Source of the DNA: SAR324 cluster bacterium JCVI-SC AAA005 | GTDB lineage: Bacteria; SAR324; NAC60-12 | Assembly (NCBI GenBank): GCA_000224765.2 | Contig: AGAU01000322.1 | Span: forward strand, 1 to 59,175 | Direction of reading: 5' to 3' | DNA: 59,175 bases | Part shown: positions 1 through 10,900 of the stretch, in pieces | How the letters are laid out: each line of letters begins with the position of its first letter | Position numbering within the stretch: position 1 is the stretch's first letter | Notes under the pieces: model-generated | Told to the model about the DNA's origin: nothing | Database searches by the model: none | The model's input: the letters and a program-made list of their open reading frames with translations, nothing else | Translations under genes and position numbers: made by a program

Positions 1-21
1 CAGAAGACGATTCTGCTTCAT
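1..21 (-). CDS. Start of a sugar ABC transporter permease (partial)
   Basis: Only the first seven codons (MKQNRLL) are inside the window; the gene runs off the left edge. The ATG lies two bases after the stop of the upstream permease, so it is the next cistron of the same operon. In operons of this type a MalF-like permease is normally followed by a MalG-like one, so a MalG-type permease is inferred from position, not from sequence. Confidence 0.5.
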
Positions 22-23
22 CT

Positions 24-905
24 CTATTTCTCACTTTCGTAGTAAACCCAATACTTGGAAGTATAGAAATAAATTGCTGTAAAGATACTGATGATGATTA
101 AGAGAACCCAAGCGAGTGCGGAAGCGTATCCCATTCTGAAGAATTCAAAGCCTTGCTGATAGAGGTAGAGCGTGTAGAACAGCAAAGAATCAACTGGAGA
201 ACCATTTCCACCACTGATAATGAAAACATTATTGAATGTCTTGAAGGCATCAATGGTCTGTAGAACAAGGTTGAAAAAGATGACAGGAGCAAGCAGGGGG
301 AGGGTGATTTTCCAGAATTGTCGAAACTTCGAAGCCCCATCAATCGATGATGCTTCATAGAGATCATGAGGGATCTGACGCAACCCTGCCAGGAAGATCA
401 GCATCGGTGAACCAAATTGCCAAATAGTTAGTAGAATCACCGTGTAAATGGATGTATCCGGATCAGACAGCCAACTTGGCCCAGAAATCCCAAGAAAAGC
501 CAGTAGGTAATTTACAAGGCCATCGGTATGGAAGACCTGCCGCCAAAGAATACCAACCGCTACACTGGATCCCAACAGTGAGGGTAAGTAAAAAACTGCC
601 CGATAAAGACTAAGACCCTGAACACCCTGGTTCAGCCACAGAGCAATTGCTAGGGCAAAACCTAATTTGAATGGAACGCCAACAGCTACGAAGAAAAAAG
701 TTACCTTGAGAGCTTCCCAGAACCGATAATCGTCAACGAACATGTACTCGTAGTGCTCAAATCCAATGAAATAGGGATCTGAAACCGTATCGTATTCTGT
801 CAGTGACAGGTAAAAGGATGAAACGATTGGTTGAATCGTTAGTAAGAAAAAGCCTACCAACCACGGCAGCAGAAAAATGTAGGCTGCAAAATTCTCTTTT
901 TTCAT
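24..905 (-). CDS. Sugar ABC transporter permease, MalF/UgpA type
   Basis: Inner-membrane permease of a carbohydrate uptake ABC transporter, 293 residues, the usual length. An N-terminal hydrophobic helix (about residues 9-30) is followed by five more membrane segments. The cytoplasmic EAA loop, which docks the ATPase, is present and canonical near residues 184-203 (YEASSIDGASKFRQFW). It sits 47 bases downstream of a solute-binding protein gene and two bases before the next permease, so the three form one operon. No ATPase is in view on this side; it may lie beyond the window edge. The substrate cannot be read from sequence. Confidence 0.9.
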   Translation of the reverse strand: MKKENFAAYIFLLPWLVGFFLLTIQPIVSSFYLSLTEYDTVSDPYFIGFEHYEYMFVDDYRFWEALKVTFFFVAVGVPFKLGFALAIALWLNQGVQGLSLYRAVFYLPSLLGSSVAVGILWRQVFHTDGLVNYLLAFLGISGPSWLSDPDTSIYTVILLTIWQFGSPMLIFLAGLRQIPHDLYEASSIDGASKFRQFWKITLPLLAPVIFFNLVLQTIDAFKTFNNVFIISGGNGSPVDSLLFYTLYLYQQGFEFFRMGYASALAWVLLIIISIFTAIYFYTSKYWVYYESEK

Positions 906-952
906 TTGAATTTCAGCAACTCCCCTAGCAAAAGGGGAATTGCTTTGATGGA

Positions 953-2233
953 TTACCCTTGCTTCCGACGAATTCTTTCTGCTTCCCGGTAGAAAGATTT
1001 TGCTGCTGACGCGATCTTGGTTTTGCCAAAGGCCACACCTTCCCAGTATCTTTCGAAGGCTCGGTCAATCTCACCCGCACCTTTAGGTGGAACTGGGGGC
1101 AGTTTCTTAGTTCTTCCTTCAATTCCCTCAAGGTACTCAACCATAATTGCTTCTTCTCGTGAGTAGCCAGGCTTCAAGAAGTCGCGCATTTCCTTGTTAC
1201 CAGGCACTCCTCTCTCCAGCTTGAGAATTCCAACCGCTCGGGGGTCCCGGATGAAGAAGTTCATGTATTTTGCCGATAGAGACTCATCCTGGGTATCTCT
1301 GGACATACTTATGAATTGCCCGCACTTGTAATACATACCTGGGCTATCACCCGGGTTGTGTGGAATTGTTGCCATCTCAATTTGATGATCCGTCAGCTTT
1401 TGAATGGCTACGATTTGGTTTGTCCAATAGCTATCAAATGCAGTTTTTTTGGTTGGAATTCCACTTTTTGCCATCGAGGTGGATGCGGCCTCCTCAGTCG
1501 CAGGCCAACTCACCCCTGTCTCTTGGCAGTCCACCCAGAAGGACCAATACTCCTCAATGTCTTTCTGGTCAAAGGCCAAGTCCCCATTTTCATGGTAAAG
1601 TGCCTTATTTTTTTGACGGAGCCAAATATCTAACCAAACCTCCTGCCCGCCATTGTTTACAGATCCATAAATGCCATCCGGTGTATTTTTGGTCACTTCT
1701 CTTGAAATCTTGACGAATTCATCCCAATTCCACTTGTAAGGATCAAAGGTCAAACCTAACTGGTCCAGAAGGGTTTTGTCATAAGGGACAAATTGTGAGT
1801 TCGTTCCGATGTTTACCCCATAGACCTGGCCATCGACAGTCCCTCCATCGAAAGAGAACTGCGCGAAATCAGACATATCAATCGCACCACTGTCAAGATG
1901 GGAATTCAGGGATTTGATGGCGCCTCGGCGTGCATATTCTGCGATGTAGCGGTAATCCATCTGGATCACATCCGCCATATTCTTGCCGGCCACTTGGGTT
2001 GCCATTTTTGGCCAATAGTCTCTCCAACCTAGGGTCTCTCCCACTACAGTTGAATCCGAAAAAGCCGCGTTGAAGGCATCAATCGTCGCATAAGTTCGCT
2101 TGTCTCTCTCCTTGTTACCCCACCAGAAGTGTCGAATTCTACCTGCAGCCTTTGTGGAATTGGCTCCTGTAAGTGCAAGTACTGATGTAGCCAAAGCCAG
2201 TTTCCCAAAATTTCGCCTTGTTAGGTTGCTCAT
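953..2233 (-). CDS. Sugar ABC transporter solute-binding protein, Tat-exported
   Basis: Periplasmic family 1 extracellular solute-binding protein, 426 residues, which delivers a sugar to the permeases encoded downstream. The N-terminus carries a twin-arginine signal (TRRNFGKLAL near residues 5-14, then a hydrophobic stretch and TKAAG), so it is probably exported folded by the Tat system. Solute-binding motifs include the aromatic-rich region around NWDEFVKISREV and a C-terminal region resembling other MalE/UgpB relatives. The chosen ATG has an AAGGA ribosome binding site six bases upstream. It is the first gene of the operon running leftwards. Ligand unknown. Confidence 0.9.
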   Translation of the reverse strand: MSNLTRRNFGKLALATSVLALTGANSTKAAGRIRHFWWGNKERDKRTYATIDAFNAAFSDSTVVGETLGWRDYWPKMATQVAGKNMADVIQMDYRYIAEYARRGAIKSLNSHLDSGAIDMSDFAQFSFDGGTVDGQVYGVNIGTNSQFVPYDKTLLDQLGLTFDPYKWNWDEFVKISREVTKNTPDGIYGSVNNGGQEVWLDIWLRQKNKALYHENGDLAFDQKDIEEYWSFWVDCQETGVSWPATEEAASTSMAKSGIPTKKTAFDSYWTNQIVAIQKLTDHQIEMATIPHNPGDSPGMYYKCGQFISMSRDTQDESLSAKYMNFFIRDPRAVGILKLERGVPGNKEMRDFLKPGYSREEAIMVEYLEGIEGRTKKLPPVPPKGAGEIDRAFERYWEGVAFGKTKIASAAKSFYREAERIRRKQG

Positions 2234-2246
2234 GAATTCCTTTTGA

Positions 2247-2261
2247 AGATATTTGATATCT
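2247..2261. promoter_or_regulatory. Interrupted palindrome in the leader of the sugar-binding protein gene
   Basis: AGATAT-TTG-ATATCT: two perfect 6-base arms around a 3-base centre, lying 14 to 28 bases upstream of the solute-binding protein start codon. It could be an operator or a small mRNA hairpin beside the ribosome binding site. Arms this short can arise by chance. Confidence 0.35.
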
Positions 2262-2684
2262 GGCTGATCTCCAGCATGATTACCCTGAGGTTACCTCTGG
2301 AGGAAACTAATATATCAAGTTGTTTGGATCGAACTTGGCTTCATGACAATCACCAAGTTGAAAAACAGTGGCTACAGCTTTAGCTAGGAAAAAGAGAAAA
2401 AAGAATTTTTTCAAATAGATCTGTATTCCTAAGTTTTAGATGCCAATCCAAAACAGCCGTGACCAATTCAAATCAATGAACCTCAGTTAACCTAATGGTT
2501 CTGAAGGTCAGTACATCTGAGGGGGAATCCTTTAACTTAGAGAAGATCGTTCAGCAAGCTTAAAATTAACGAACATAAAATTCACCTTTAGGATTTTTTT
2601 GATGATTTCGGTCAATCCAGAAGGAGAAAAAGGGATGCTTAGAGTTTTATTATCGGGTGAAGATAAGGTTGGGATCACTCAGTC
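2262..2684. other. Intergenic region without a supported gene
   Basis: About 420 bases between two leftward operons. It should contain the promoter of the sugar ABC operon, but no convincing -35/-10 pair was identified. A strong AAGGAG followed by an ATG at 2635 on the + strand opens a 40-codon frame ending at 2757, antisense to the next gene. Its first residues (MLRVLLSGED) loosely recall the N-terminus of ThuA/glutamine-amidotransferase-like proteins often found near such transporters. It may be a remnant, but it is too short to call. Confidence 0.4.
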
Positions 2685-3287
2685 TTATGAGAACAATTTC
2701 CAACCTTGGTACCAGCGAGATACGGCTGTGACTGCACAGGCGACTGCAAAGAAGTAAGCTAGTTGAGGAAAGAACATAGGAAAGAGGCACATGCTGATGA
2801 AGAGGATGATCGTCTCAAAACCCTCTGTCAGACCACCTAGATAGTATAATCCTTTTTGAGGAAAATCCATCGCGGTGTCGCCGCGCTTTGCTGCAATGGC
2901 CGCATAAGCCAGGAATGAAGAGCCAGTGCCCACGAAAGATGTAATCAACACCGCAGCTGGTAAAGCATTGACAGGATCAGCGAGAGCAAATCCCAGGGGG
3001 AAGATAGCGTAGAAAAAAAAATCACAGCTGATGTCAAGAAAAGCACCTCGGTCAGTCGGTTCCGTAAGACGGGCGACTGCCCCATCCAAGCCATCAGCGA
3101 AACGATTCAAAAGCAGGAAAAGTAGAGCCAATGAATAAGCTTGGTAAGCCAGTGCTGGAACTACAAGCAATCCCAACAGAAAACCAAATAAAGTGATCTG
3201 ATCCGCCTTTATTCCCAAATGTGTCAGGATCTGCGCGGGTAGTTGAAGAAACCGTTGCTGCAGAGGCTGAAGGGCTGCATCAATCAT
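2685..3287 (-). CDS. CDP-alcohol phosphatidyltransferase family membrane protein
   Basis: Integral membrane enzyme of the family that transfers a phosphatidyl or related group from a CDP-linked donor to an alcohol. The family signature is visible as DGLDGAVAR followed by GAFLD and a final D three residues later; its aspartates bind the divalent metal. The spacing between AR and G is seven residues, one shorter than in PgsA. Several hydrophobic helices follow. I chose the ATG at 3287 because it overlaps the upstream stop as ATGA, a classic translational coupling; ATGs at 3299 and 3356 are also in frame. About 200 residues, a usual length. The alcohol acceptor is unknown. Confidence 0.85.
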   Translation of the reverse strand: MIDAALQPLQQRFLQLPAQILTHLGIKADQITLFGFLLGLLVVPALAYQAYSLALLFLLLNRFADGLDGAVARLTEPTDRGAFLDISCDFFFYAIFPLGFALADPVNALPAAVLITSFVGTGSSFLAYAAIAAKRGDTAMDFPQKGLYYLGGLTEGFETIILFISMCLFPMFFPQLAYFFAVACAVTAVSRWYQGWKLFS

Positions 3288-5473
3288 CCACGCCTCCATG
3301 TATGAAAACGCTCTACAAGCGATAACAACTTTGGGTTTACATGAGCCCGACGCCATTCACCGGCTGCATACTTGTTAGCTTCTGCCAAGGTCGGGTATAT
3401 ATGGATGGTTCCAAGTATTTTGTTTAAGCCCAATCCATGTTTCATTGCCATTACAAACTCACTGATCAGATCTCCGGCATGCTCACCAACAAGCGTCACC
3501 CCAAGGATTTTATCTTTACCTGAAACTGTTAGTACTTTGACCATCCCCTTGGCAGTGCCATCTGCAATTGCTCGATCAAGATCGTCAATGCCATAGCGAG
3601 TAACTTCGTAAGAAATGCCTTTTTCCTGAGCTTCCAATTCATTGAGTCCCACTCGTGCCACTTCTGGATCACAGAATGTCGCCCAGGGGATCACTCGGTA
3701 GTCCACCCGAAATTTCTTGAACTTCCCAAAGAGAGCATTAACTGCTGCATACCAAGCCTGGTGTCCAGCCACGTGTGTGAACTGATACGGCCCCGCCACG
3801 TCACCAGCCGCTAGAATATGTGGATAAATCGTTTCTAAGTACTCATTAGTCTGAACCACACGACCCAACGGGATTCCTAACTCTTCCAAACCGAATCCTT
3901 TCAGTCGAGGTGCACGACCCACAGCAACGATCAGTTCATCGAAGATTATTCGTTGAGTTTTTCCTTGGTCTTCCACTTCAATCCACTTCTCATCATTCGT
4001 CAACCCACAACCAACCGCTGTATGGTTTGTCAGGACAGTCACTCCGTCATGCTCTAATGATTTTTGAACCATCTCAGAAACTTCTGGATCTTCTCGAAGC
4101 ATGATTCTCTTGCCCATTTGAATTTGGGTCACTTCGGAACCTAATCGGGCAAAAGCTTGGGCTAACTCCGTGCCGATAGGCCCACCACCAAGTACCACCA
4201 AGCGTTTTGGAACCTTTTCTCTTCCTTTCAACTTGTCCCAGAGGGTATCTGAGGTCAGATAGCCCACTTCTTCTAAACCTGGCAGGGGTGGTACATAGGG
4301 AGCTGCTCCAGCCGCAATAATAATTGCCGTACTGCACAAGCGTTGAGACGTTCCGTCTGGTTTTTGAATCTCAACCGTCCACGGATCTACCATCTTGGCA
4401 TAACCCTGAATGACTTCTACCCCCAAGGAAGTGTAACGCTCTACAGAATCATGAGGCTCAATCTCGGCAATGACCTGATGCACACGCCTCATCACCTGGT
4501 CAAAGGAAAATGAAGGGGAACTATCTTGCAACCCATAGTTGGAAGCATTGCGCATCTGATGCAGCAACTTGGTGCTGCGAATCAAGGCCTTTGAGGGCAC
4601 GCAGCCGTAATTAAGGCAGTCACCACCCATCTTGTGTGCTTCTACCAGCGTCACCTTGGCTTTAGTTGCTGCTGCAATATAGGCGGACACTAAGCCTGCT
4701 GCTCCAGCTCCAATTACTATCAGGTTTCGGTCAAATTTTTTGGGCTTCTGCCACTTGGCAAGTAGCTTTCGTTGTTCGATTTGTCTAACGAAGGCACGCG
4801 CCAACCATGGAAAGATTCCGAGCAGGGCAAAAGAAACCAGTAATCCTGGCGAAGCGATCCCAGAGAGACTCTCCAGTTGAGCGAGTTGAGTGCCAGCATT
4901 CACATAAACGATCGTTCCTGCCAACATGCCAACCTGGCTGACCCAATAGAAGGTCCAGACACCGATTGGAGTCAGTCCCATCCCAAGATTGATCACAAAA
5001 AACGGGACAACTGGGACAAGCCGCAAGGTGAATAAATAGAAGGCACCCTGCTTTTCAACACCCTCATTGATACGTTGGAGCTGTGAACCGAAGCGGTCTT
5101 GCACAGCATCTCGCAACACAAATCGACTAGCCATCATCGCAAAGGTTGCTCCCAAACTGCTGGCGAAGGAAACCAACACCAGCCCCCAACCCAATCCAAA
5201 CAATGCTCCACCTGCCAGCGTCAAAATAACGGCGCCGGGAACAGAAAGAGCTGTTGACACGACATAAATTAGGAAGTAGATCGCTGAAACAGTGAAAGGT
5301 GACTCTAAGTAGGTAGCTGCAAAGCTCTCTCGAGATGCTTGAAGATACTCTAGCGTCAGAAACCGCTGCAGATCAAAGATGAAGAAGATAAGAACCCCCA
5401 GAAGAATCAGCACAGCTAATAACCAACGGCGTGGATCTTGACGGGAAATTTCGCTAGGAGAGGAGTTGCTCAT
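3284..5473 (-). CDS. TVP38/TMEM64 membrane domain fused to FAD-dependent disulfide oxidoreductase
   Basis: Two-domain protein of about 729 residues. The first 220 residues are a TVP38/TMEM64 (SNARE-associated, DedA-like) polytopic membrane domain with the glycine-rich GGALFGLGWG segment and a proline-containing RLVPVVPFF segment. The rest is a mercuric-reductase/dihydrolipoamide-dehydrogenase-like flavoprotein: FAD site VIGAGAAGLVSAY, redox pair GGDCLNYGCVPSK, NAD(P) site VVLGGGPIGTELAQ, and dimer-interface HIYPTLAEA. Such bifunctional TVP38/FAD-oxidoreductase proteins occur in other bacteria, but their substrate is not established. I start at the ATG at 5473 (MSNSSPSE) rather than 5542, because the upstream stretch is low in coding character. 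Coupled by ATGA to the phosphatidyltransferase gene. Confidence 0.9.
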   Translation of the reverse strand: MSNSSPSEISRQDPRRWLLAVLILLGVLIFFIFDLQRFLTLEYLQASRESFAATYLESPFTVSAIYFLIYVVSTALSVPGAVILTLAGGALFGLGWGLVLVSFASSLGATFAMMASRFVLRDAVQDRFGSQLQRINEGVEKQGAFYLFTLRLVPVVPFFVINLGMGLTPIGVWTFYWVSQVGMLAGTIVYVNAGTQLAQLESLSGIASPGLLVSFALLGIFPWLARAFVRQIEQRKLLAKWQKPKKFDRNLIVIGAGAAGLVSAYIAAATKAKVTLVEAHKMGGDCLNYGCVPSKALIRSTKLLHQMRNASNYGLQDSSPSFSFDQVMRRVHQVIAEIEPHDSVERYTSLGVEVIQGYAKMVDPWTVEIQKPDGTSQRLCSTAIIIAAGAAPYVPPLPGLEEVGYLTSDTLWDKLKGREKVPKRLVVLGGGPIGTELAQAFARLGSEVTQIQMGKRIMLREDPEVSEMVQKSLEHDGVTVLTNHTAVGCGLTNDEKWIEVEDQGKTQRIIFDELIVAVGRAPRLKGFGLEELGIPLGRVVQTNEYLETIYPHILAAGDVAGPYQFTHVAGHQAWYAAVNALFGKFKKFRVDYRVIPWATFCDPEVARVGLNELEAQEKGISYEVTRYGIDDLDRAIADGTAKGMVKVLTVSGKDKILGVTLVGEHAGDLISEFVMAMKHGLGLNKILGTIHIYPTLAEANKYAAGEWRRAHVNPKLLSLVERFHTWRRG

Positions 5474-5644
5474 AATTTTGTAAATATTATTGGTTGTGGT
5501 TAAAGCCGCACAATATATCATTATATATATTTTTTGTGACATATCTGCAACTTAATTACAGGTTGAGCATCATGAGAGCTAAAAAATTCTTTCAAATGAG
5601 CGAACAAACTTAGTGAAAGCACTCCAAAAAAACTAAGCATCATA

Positions 5645-6745
5645 TCAAATAGCTTTCAAAACCTCAGGGAGGGTTTCTTCAAGAAAATCAAGCTCCTTCG
5701 ACAAACCAGCGGTAATTCGAATGCAACGATTCAAAGGAGTTACTCCAGGCATTCGCACAAAGACCCCCCGTTCGATCAAGCCTTTCATCACTGAGACTGC
5801 GTAATCCCCATCTCGTCCACAATCAATCGTCATGAAGTTAGCGGCTGTTGGCAATGGATTCAGCTGATTTGCCAAAGCGATCTGTTCAATTCTTTGTAAC
5901 GCATTATTAACCTGTTGTTGAACCAGCTTTAGGTATTGTTGATCTTTAATAGCTTCTAGCGCAGCAATTTGTGAAAGGCGGCTCAGGCCAAAATGATTCC
6001 TTACCTTGTTGAACTCTGCGATCATTCCTGCATTGCCGATGGCGTAGCCGATTCGCATGCTTGCCAAACCATAGGCTTTCGAAAAGGTCCTCATTCGAAT
6101 GACTCTGCCGTTATCCACATCAATCGGTGGCAGAGTTCCTTCTGGAGCAAACTCTCCATAGGCTTCATCTAGAATTAGCAGGGATCCCTCTGGAACAGAT
6201 TTGATGATTGACCCAACATAATCCGCATCCCACCAACTACCCATCGGGTTATCAGGATTGGCGAAGTATACAAGCTTTGCCTGATGCTTCTTCACTGCTG
6301 AAAGCAAAGCCTCTCCATCCTCATGGTCCTTGTGATAAGGCACGAATTGTAAATTCCCCCCAAAGCCTTGGACGTGGTAATTGAAGGTGGGATAGGCACC
6401 GGCTGAGGACACCACGGCATCTCCGGGTTCGATAAACATCCTCACGACGTAGCCGAGTAATCCGTCAATGCCCTCACCAACCATTACATTCTGTGGAGCA
6501 ACTCCAAGTTGTTCAGCCAATTTTGTGCGTAATTCGTGAAACTCAGGGTCTCCATACATCCAGGATTCCTTTGCTCTGCTCTGCATGACTTCAATCACTC
6601 TTGGCGATGGACCAAAGACATTCTCATTTGCCCCAATGCGAGCTTGAAAGGCTTTCCCACGCATCCTCTCCTGTGTTTCTGGTCCCACGAAAGGAACTGT
6701 TGCAGGCAATCTGCCCACCAGCGGATTTACTTGATAATCAGTCAT
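5645..6745 (-). CDS. Histidinol-phosphate aminotransferase-like PLP enzyme
   Basis: Class I/II pyridoxal-phosphate aminotransferase of the HisC type, 366 residues, the normal length. Motifs seen are the N-terminal substrate region RIGANENVFGPSP, the PLP-contacting ANPDNPMGSWW, the ILDEAYGEF aspartate/tyrosine motif, and the Schiff-base lysine in RTFSKAYGLASMRIGYA. The C-terminal arginine motif that binds the carboxylate is present (RITAG). No other histidine gene is nearby, so it may serve histidine or an aromatic amino acid, as many orphan HisC2 paralogues do. Transcribed alone, divergent from the EamA locus. Confidence 0.85.
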   Translation of the reverse strand: MTDYQVNPLVGRLPATVPFVGPETQERMRGKAFQARIGANENVFGPSPRVIEVMQSRAKESWMYGDPEFHELRTKLAEQLGVAPQNVMVGEGIDGLLGYVVRMFIEPGDAVVSSAGAYPTFNYHVQGFGGNLQFVPYHKDHEDGEALLSAVKKHQAKLVYFANPDNPMGSWWDADYVGSIIKSVPEGSLLILDEAYGEFAPEGTLPPIDVDNGRVIRMRTFSKAYGLASMRIGYAIGNAGMIAEFNKVRNHFGLSRLSQIAALEAIKDQQYLKLVQQQVNNALQRIEQIALANQLNPLPTAANFMTIDCGRDGDYAVSVMKGLIERGVFVRMPGVTPLNRCIRITAGLSKELDFLEETLPEVLKAI

Positions 6746-6858
6746 TAGGTTTTTTCTCTAACATTCTAAATGAGATTTTTGATTCAATTAAAAGTTGATC
6801 TTTAAAGGGTAACAGATGGAAAAGTTATAGCGATATTTTGCAATTTGAAAGGAACTTG

Positions 6859-7756
6859 ATGGAAAGAAAAGACCATATCGATTTGCTTGGTGGGAGTGTT
6901 CTCTTGATCTTCGCTATGTTGATGGGCTTAAACCAAGTGGTGATCAAGATTGTCAACGATGGAATACAACCTGTCTTTCAGGCCGGGTTACGTTCGCTGT
7001 TTGCCTTCTTTATGGTATGGGGCTGGGCCCTTTGGCAAGAAGATCAGCGTTACTGACGGCACCTTTAGAGCAGGCATCCTGACAGGATGCCTTTTCTCGA
7101 TCGAATTCATCTTCCTCTACCTCGCTCTGGATATGACCACCGTCGCACGTAATTCGATTTTTTGGTACTCGATGCCTCTCTGGATGGCGATTGGAGCCCA
7201 CTTCCTAATTGCAGGGGAACGTCTGAATGGACAACGTATTCTGGGGCTCATCATCTCAATAGCTGGTCTTGTCTGGGCTTTTTCAGATAGAGGCTTTGAT
7301 GGGGAGTCAGGGAATTGGGTTGGGGACCTGATGAGCATACTCGGTTCAATCTGCTGGGCTGGGATCGGTCTCTCGGTACGGGTGAGTAAGCTCAGAGAGA
7401 CAAGCATTGAAATGCAGCTTCTTTACAATCTGGCGGTTTCCGCAATTATTTTACTGCCCTTTTCCCTACTATTCGGTGACTGGATTCGAGACCTACAAAC
7501 CGTTCATATATACATGCTCACCTTCCAGATCCTAGTGGTAGTAGCTGGTGGGTTTCTAGTTTGGTTCTGGGTCCTGACAATTTATCCAGCCTCCGACATG
7601 GCCTCCTTCGGCTTCCTGACACCCGCCTTTGGTGTCATTTTCAGTTGGCTTTTCCTAGACGAGGCAATCAGTTTGACTATCATTGGTGCATTGGTACTGA
7701 TCTCTATTGGAATTGTCCTTATCAACTATAAACCAAAACATACCAAACCAGTCTAG
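6859..7756 (+). pseudogene. EamA/DMT-family transporter, single frameshift
   Basis: Drug/metabolite-transporter protein of about 299 residues with ten predicted membrane helices in two EamA repeats. The N-terminal frame (MERKDHIDLL onward, AAGGA ribosome binding site six bases before the ATG at 6859) runs to a TGA at 7054-7056. The rest continues one base further along (TDGTFRAGILTG). One extra base near 7040-7052 explains the break; everything else is intact, including the C-terminal repeat with DEAISLTIIGALVL. It is either a recent pseudogene or a sequencing indel. No slippery heptamer or stimulatory structure suggests programmed frameshifting. Substrate unknown. Confidence 0.8.
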
Positions 7757-7937
7757 ACAAATCTCTCATTCCTGGATGGTCCTCCCCCAGTCGTCCTCCA
7801 CAAATAAGTGATGGTGAATTACAGTCTAATCATAGTGTTTCATATTTATGACATTTCAGTACTTTCACAGCAAACAGATCAAGCCCAATTCAATTTGACC
7901 ATTTGGGTTAACATACTACGAACAGCGGAGACAGACT

Positions 7938-10900
7938 ATGAAATAGCTCATCACCATCCTCACCACAGCGCTGACTACCACCAGCTGTATGCTTGAGTCA
8001 CCAGATCCGTGTGAGAACAGTCCAATTGGTTGTGATGTAGTACCATATACTGCTCCTCCACCTAAGCCCAGCCAACCTAATGTTAGTCCTGTCTCAGGCA
8101 CAGAATCCATCACTATTGATTATGCTGCCTCAGGTGCGGCTTATTACTTCGTACATTCCTCTTATGCTTTGCCAGTTGGGATACAGAATAAAATTGAGAC
8201 TACATCCTCTAGTCATACATTTACAGGACTAGATCCTAACAAAGAATATTACTTTAGTGTGACGGCTGTAAATGACTCAGGCATTTCTCCTCCGTCTGCT
8301 ACATCTACAAGCCATCCCTTTAAAGTTGCTACAAGCCCTTCTGTTAGCCCAACAACAGACACAGGCAATACTGTTACATGGACTGCTGTCACCGGTGCTG
8401 ATGATTATATTGTGTATATAAGCAAAGCTAAACTAGTTACTACAAGTGACACAGCAGCAAATGCTGGCACTGGTACATCATATGTCCATACAGGACTGAA
8501 TGTTGGTGACACTTGGTACTATATGGTACAGGCTTGTAATGAAGTAAAGGTTGATAATAGCATTGAAGTATTAACAGAAGTATTGCCCCAAAAACCAGGC
8601 ACACCAGTAGCTACACCTAAAACAAGTGGTGGTGGCATTCAAACACAATGGACTGCTTCATCAGGACAAGATAGTTACAGACTAATATATAGAATTGGCT
8701 CACATAACTGGAGTGGTATCCTAGCATGTCCCAGTAATACTATTATACTATCTGCTGGTTCTACATCGAAGAACATTACGATAGTGTCTATCAACCAGCT
8801 CGCATCTGTTGTACTTGTAGCATACAATTCAGGTGGTGAATCTACTTATTCAAATGTAGTTGAAGAACAACCAGTACCACGTTCTCCACAACTACAGACA
8901 CCAGATGTTTCACACCCAGGCAAGGTAACACTGACTTGGAATGATAAAAACGGAGTAAACACCTTTAAGGTGTATAGAATGACAGGTTCAAGTGGTAATC
9001 CAGAAACTGCTATTACGCTGATAGCTACACTAAATGGTAGTGCTAAGACATACACTGACTCCGGCTTTCCTACGTATGGCGGAACTACATACGGATATGC
9101 CGTTGTGCCAGAAGGTGGGGTGGTGTTGGTATTATTGATAGAAAGAATGCTATTCCAGTAGAGCCAGCTTGGCAAACTGTTATGTATGACGGAGTTGATA
9201 TGTTCCAAGAAGTCCAAGTAGCTGGTACATCAACAGTCGAGGCATATGTGTTGGCAAATACACATGATCATCATAGGTTATACAAGTATAACGATGTAGC
9301 TGAATTACAGTATGAAGTTATACTGACTACTGGAAGTAATTGGCTCTCAGCTAGAGCAATAGCATTGACTTTTGCTCCTGACAGAAACTTAATGGTCTCG
9401 ATGAGAGTAACTAGTAGAGCTGTTCCAAGCTGTTTAACTTCAAATAGCTGATACGCCTACGTACTAGCTTAAATCAATCTAGCTGTTCGTTCATATATTT
9501 GGAATAAGTTGATTAATCCATTTACTGATGCTGAGTGAGATACGACAATGACTAACACTGATGCCAATTTCAAAAATGCTGTATTGATTGGTATGTTAGC
9601 TGAAATGATTGTAGATTCAACAGGTGCTTCATATGTCGCTTGGGGCTCAACTGGTGTTTCAGGTTATGTTAAGTATGATACAAATGGTAATCTTGTTACT
9701 ACTTATGACAGAGTTGCTGATACAACAGGTGACACTTGGTAGATTTGCGAGTAAGCCTGCTGTAGTGGTATTACCAGATGATTCATTCTTTTGGTTCCAG
9801 TTTGTGAACAAGAACTCAACAGATTATTTGATGGGTTCTAAGTGGGATTCAAGTGGCAATGTCATCTTCAAAAATCGCACATTAGATGTATCCCATTTGA
9901 GTGATCTAGTTACTGGTAGAACTGCGCCTAATCCTAGCTCAAACGAACGTCATACTGGAAATGCTGTAGCTGACGCTGTAAGAAATATATTTCTCGCAGT
10001 AAATTCCACACAGGGCAAACTGTTGAAGTTCAACTCAGAAGGTACCTTTATTAGTGGCACTAATGAAAGTAACATTAGTCAGTGGATGGACGAAGTGGCA
10101 TTGGCTACAAACGGTGAATCCATTTATGCTATAGGTACTGATGCTGAGCAGAACAACCAAGGTAAGTTTACTAAATCCAGTAATACACTGACTACAGATG
10201 TAGCGAAGCATAGCTTAGGCTCTCAGATGAAGCAGGACATTTATGTTGATCCTACAAGTTGTTTTGTATATGTCGCAAGTGTACCACGTCAAGGTGCTGC
10301 TGTGGATTATAGCTTAGGCAATCCAACCCCACCTGCTTTCAATCAGTTTAATAATAATACGATTAACTCAGGTGCTGCTAGAAAGTTTCTTCTGTACAGA
10401 GTCAATAATGATTTGGTGCTGAATGCTGCTTCATCAACTTGTCCAACACAAGGTTCATTGCCATCTACTAATACTGCTGTATCCATTGCTGGTAATGGCT
10501 CAGAGCTTGGTAGCTATGTTCATTCAGGTATGAATGGTTGGGGTGAATGGAGTATGAAGTATTCATCTGCTTCTACACCAGTTGTGCATTCTGTCCCAGG
10601 AGTTGGTCCTATAGATTATGGTACTAACCACGAATGTAGAATCGTTGGTACTGATGTTTAGTGTAAGGGCTCCAATAGTTATGGACAGTTAGGCAATGGC
10701 ACAACCACTTCATCAACATCTGCATTTGTTACGGTTGATAATACGGATTTGTCGAGTGCAATGGATGTGTCGGTTGGCTCAGACTTTACCTGTGCTTTGA
10801 ATGGAACAGGTAGTCCATGGTGTCGGGGTGACGGTAAGAAAGGCAGATTAGGTAATGGTATAGGGAGTAATCCAGACAAACTAACACCTTATGCTGTCAT

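Noticed and set aside
2635..2757. Small + strand ORF with a strong ribosome binding site
   Set aside because: Only 40 codons, largely antisense to the phosphatidyltransferase gene; the resemblance to ThuA-like N-termini is too weak.
7040..7056. Programmed frameshift in the EamA gene
   Set aside because: No slippery sequence, no downstream pseudoknot or internal Shine-Dalgarno, and such transporters are not known to use recoding.
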